From Candidatus Fraserbacteria bacterium RBG_16_55_9 (GTDB lineage Bacteria; Bipolaricaulota; Bipolaricaulia; RBG-16-55-9), in NCBI GenBank assembly GCA_001778455.1, contig MFGX01000064.1, positions 1 through 5,148 of the forward strand: a DNA stretch of 5,148 bases, in the 5' to 3' direction. Numbering within the stretch: the first letter of the stretch is position 1; every line of letters starts with the position of its first letter. This document shows positions 3,881 to 5,148 of the stretch, in pieces. Below the pieces are notes generated by a model that searched no databases, had not been told where the DNA came from, and saw only the letters and a program-made list of their open reading frames with translations. The position numbers were made by a program, and so were the translations under genes.

Positions 3881-5148
3881 TCAGCGCCTGCCGAAGGCGC
3901 GTTCTAGCTCACTCAGCGAGTAGCTCACAATGATCGGGCGACCGTGAGGGCAACGATACGGGTTTTTCATCTGGCGGAGCTGAGCGACGAGGCCTTCCAT
4001 CTCTGGTAGGCTAAGCGGCGTATTCTTCACAACCGCGGACTCGCAGGCCAGATCAGCAGCCATCTGTTTGGCCAGCTCCTCCGACCCCACTTCGGCCTCG
4101 TGCTCCAGCGCTTCCAGGATTCTTTCTAGTGTGTGAATCGCATTCTCTTTCGTGAGTTCCTCCGCTAAGCTCTCCGGCCAATCGCGCAAGATGAACGTGC
4201 CTCCACCAAACCGTTCCAGGCCCACGCCCAGTTTCTCCTCCAGTGAAGCGAGGTGCTTCGCGAGCAGATCTGCCTGATCGACAGGGAACTCCAGCGTGAG
4301 CGGGATGAGCAGTCTCTGTCGCCGCACGCGACCCGCTGTCAATTGTTCCAGATACCTCTCGAAGAAGATGCGCTCGTGCGCCACATGCTGATCAATGAGC
4401 TCAACTCCTTGCTCTGTCTGCACGACGATATACGTGCCGTGGAGCTGGCCGATGACTCGTTCACCTCTCAACTGAGCCTCCGGGGGGATGGGCTTGGTTT
4501 GCGAGGCTCTCTTAAGGATCTCTTTCTTGAGATCCAATGGAGACCCCGTAGACGGACGTCCTTTGAGGTGCACACGCTGCTCCATCGAGCCCCCTACGGA
4601 AGGACGCGGTTCTTTAAGAGAGGGGATCATCCCTTTCGTGAGGAGCGCGCTACTGACGGCCCGCTTCACTTCGGCCTGGACTAGAGATGGATTGGAGAAC
4701 CGGACCTCCTCTTTCTTCGGATGCACATTCACGTCAACCATCTGGGGGTCGATTTCTACGAATAAAAACGTGACGGGGTACTTATCTCTTTCGAGCAAGC
4801 CCTCGTACGCTTTGGAGATGGCGAACTGAATGGCGGTATCTCGGACGAAGCGGCCGTTGACGAAGACGTATTGTTCGTTGCGATCGGCTCGGGCTCGCTG
4901 GGGAGGAGCGACCAGACCATGCACACAAACCTCCCGACCCTCCACCTTCACTTCCAAGAGAGCTTTTGCGAGATCGGGATCATACAGCTGGGCAATCACG
5001 TCACGCAACTCTCGGGCCGGCGGGGACTCTAAGACAAGCTTGCTCCCATGCAGCAGCCGAATGTGCACAGTAGGATAAGCCAATGCGAAGCGCTTCACTG
5101 TCCTCACAATGTGGAAGAATTCTGTCTTCTCGCTCTTTAAGAACTTGC
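3881..5148 (-). CDS. mutL: DNA mismatch repair protein MutL, endonuclease type (5' end outside the window)
   Basis: MutL couples mismatch recognition by MutS to strand incision and removal. The last 421 residues are visible. The frame is open to the right edge and begins KFLKSEKTEFFHI, which in MutL follows the NTPAR part of the GHKL ATPase domain, so roughly the first 150 residues are missing. Numbering from the first visible codon: VFVNGRFVRD (94-103) and DVNVHPKKEEVRF (138-150, with the ATP-contacting Lys) mark the transducer domain. A short polar linker of about 60 residues follows, then the C-terminal dimerisation/nuclease domain. This has DQHVAHERIFFE (252-263), matching the metal-binding DQHA-x2-E-x4-E motif with Val for Ala, QRLLIP (277-282) at the expected beta-clamp-binding site, ACESAV (367-372), CPHGRP (399-404) and a final F-x-R type FGRR. 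It is therefore the nicking type, unlike E. coli MutL. The GTG at 5107 is internal, not the start. The upstream neighbour, possibly mutS, is not visible. Confidence 0.96.
   Translation of the reverse strand, partial: KFLKSEKTEFFHIVRTVKRFALAYPTVHIRLLHGSKLVLESPPARELRDVIAQLYDPDLAKALLEVKVEGREVCVHGLVAPPQRARADRNEQYVFVNGRFVRDTAIQFAISKAYEGLLERDKYPVTFLFVEIDPQMVDVNVHPKKEEVRFSNPSLVQAEVKRAVSSALLTKGMIPSLKEPRPSVGGSMEQRVHLKGRPSTGSPLDLKKEILKRASQTKPIPPEAQLRGERVIGQLHGTYIVVQTEQGVELIDQHVAHERIFFERYLEQLTAGRVRRQRLLIPLTLEFPVDQADLLAKHLASLEEKLGVGLERFGGGTFILRDWPESLAEELTKENAIHTLERILEALEHEAEVGSEELAKQMAADLACESAVVKNTPLSLPEMEGLVAQLRQMKNPYRCPHGRPIIVSYSLSELERAFGRR
3884..3900. other. GC-rich hairpin at the convergent gene junction
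   Basis: A perfect inverted repeat, GCGCCT with AGGCGC around a 5-nt loop. It covers the last codons of mutL and lies 27 bases past the stop of the plus-strand gene. No T run follows on either strand, so it is not a textbook intrinsic terminator, though it could slow or protect convergent transcripts. A second imperfect hairpin follows at 3906-3925 (AGCT-c-ACTC / GAGT-AGCT). Confidence 0.35.

Noticed and set aside
4253..4684. Plus-strand 143-residue open frame inside mutL
   Set aside because: It is antisense to well-conserved mutL sequence, lacks a ribosome binding site and matches no protein pattern.

Overview
The window reads as an ordinary stretch of bacterial chromosome with no mobile element, CRISPR array or phage signal. 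Base composition is mixed, by eye slightly GC-rich, with strong GGAGG-type ribosome binding sites, sigma-70-like promoters and a CCA-encoding tRNA gene. Three of the four complete protein genes encode exported proteins of unknown function. Together with a Thermus-like aspartate aminotransferase and an endonuclease-type MutL, this suggests a deep-branching or thermophile-related bacterium. Candidatus Bipolaricaulota/Acetothermia or a similar lineage is a guess from general style, not something the sequence proves.

Layout, left to right. 22-756 (minus): a secreted protein with two tandem DUF4397-like units and a C-terminal membrane anchor. 873-949 (minus): tRNA-Arg with anticodon CCG. 1007-1480 (minus): a small secreted protein resembling a single lamin-tail (LTD) domain. 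1570-2733 (minus): a class I aspartate aminotransferase. 2907-3857 (plus): a secreted protein built almost entirely from ten 27-residue beta-hairpin-like repeats. 3881-5148 (minus): the C-terminal part of MutL, whose 5' end lies beyond the right edge.

Transcription appears to be mostly monocistronic. A sigma-70-like promoter can be placed a short distance before each minus-strand gene that starts inside the window. Two of these, before the DUF4397-like and LTD-like genes, are nearly the same (TTGACY, 17 bp, TAGGAT). The plus-strand repeat gene is divergent from the aminotransferase and convergent with mutL. At the convergent junction the stop codons are only 23 bp apart, and three short hairpins cluster there instead of a classical U-tract terminator.

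The housekeeping genes (mutL, aminotransferase, tRNA-Arg) do not form a pathway together. The most notable content is the set of three unrelated exported proteins among them, above all the 27-residue repeat protein. No complete new multi-gene system is evident. There is no gene-free stretch longer than about 175 bases.
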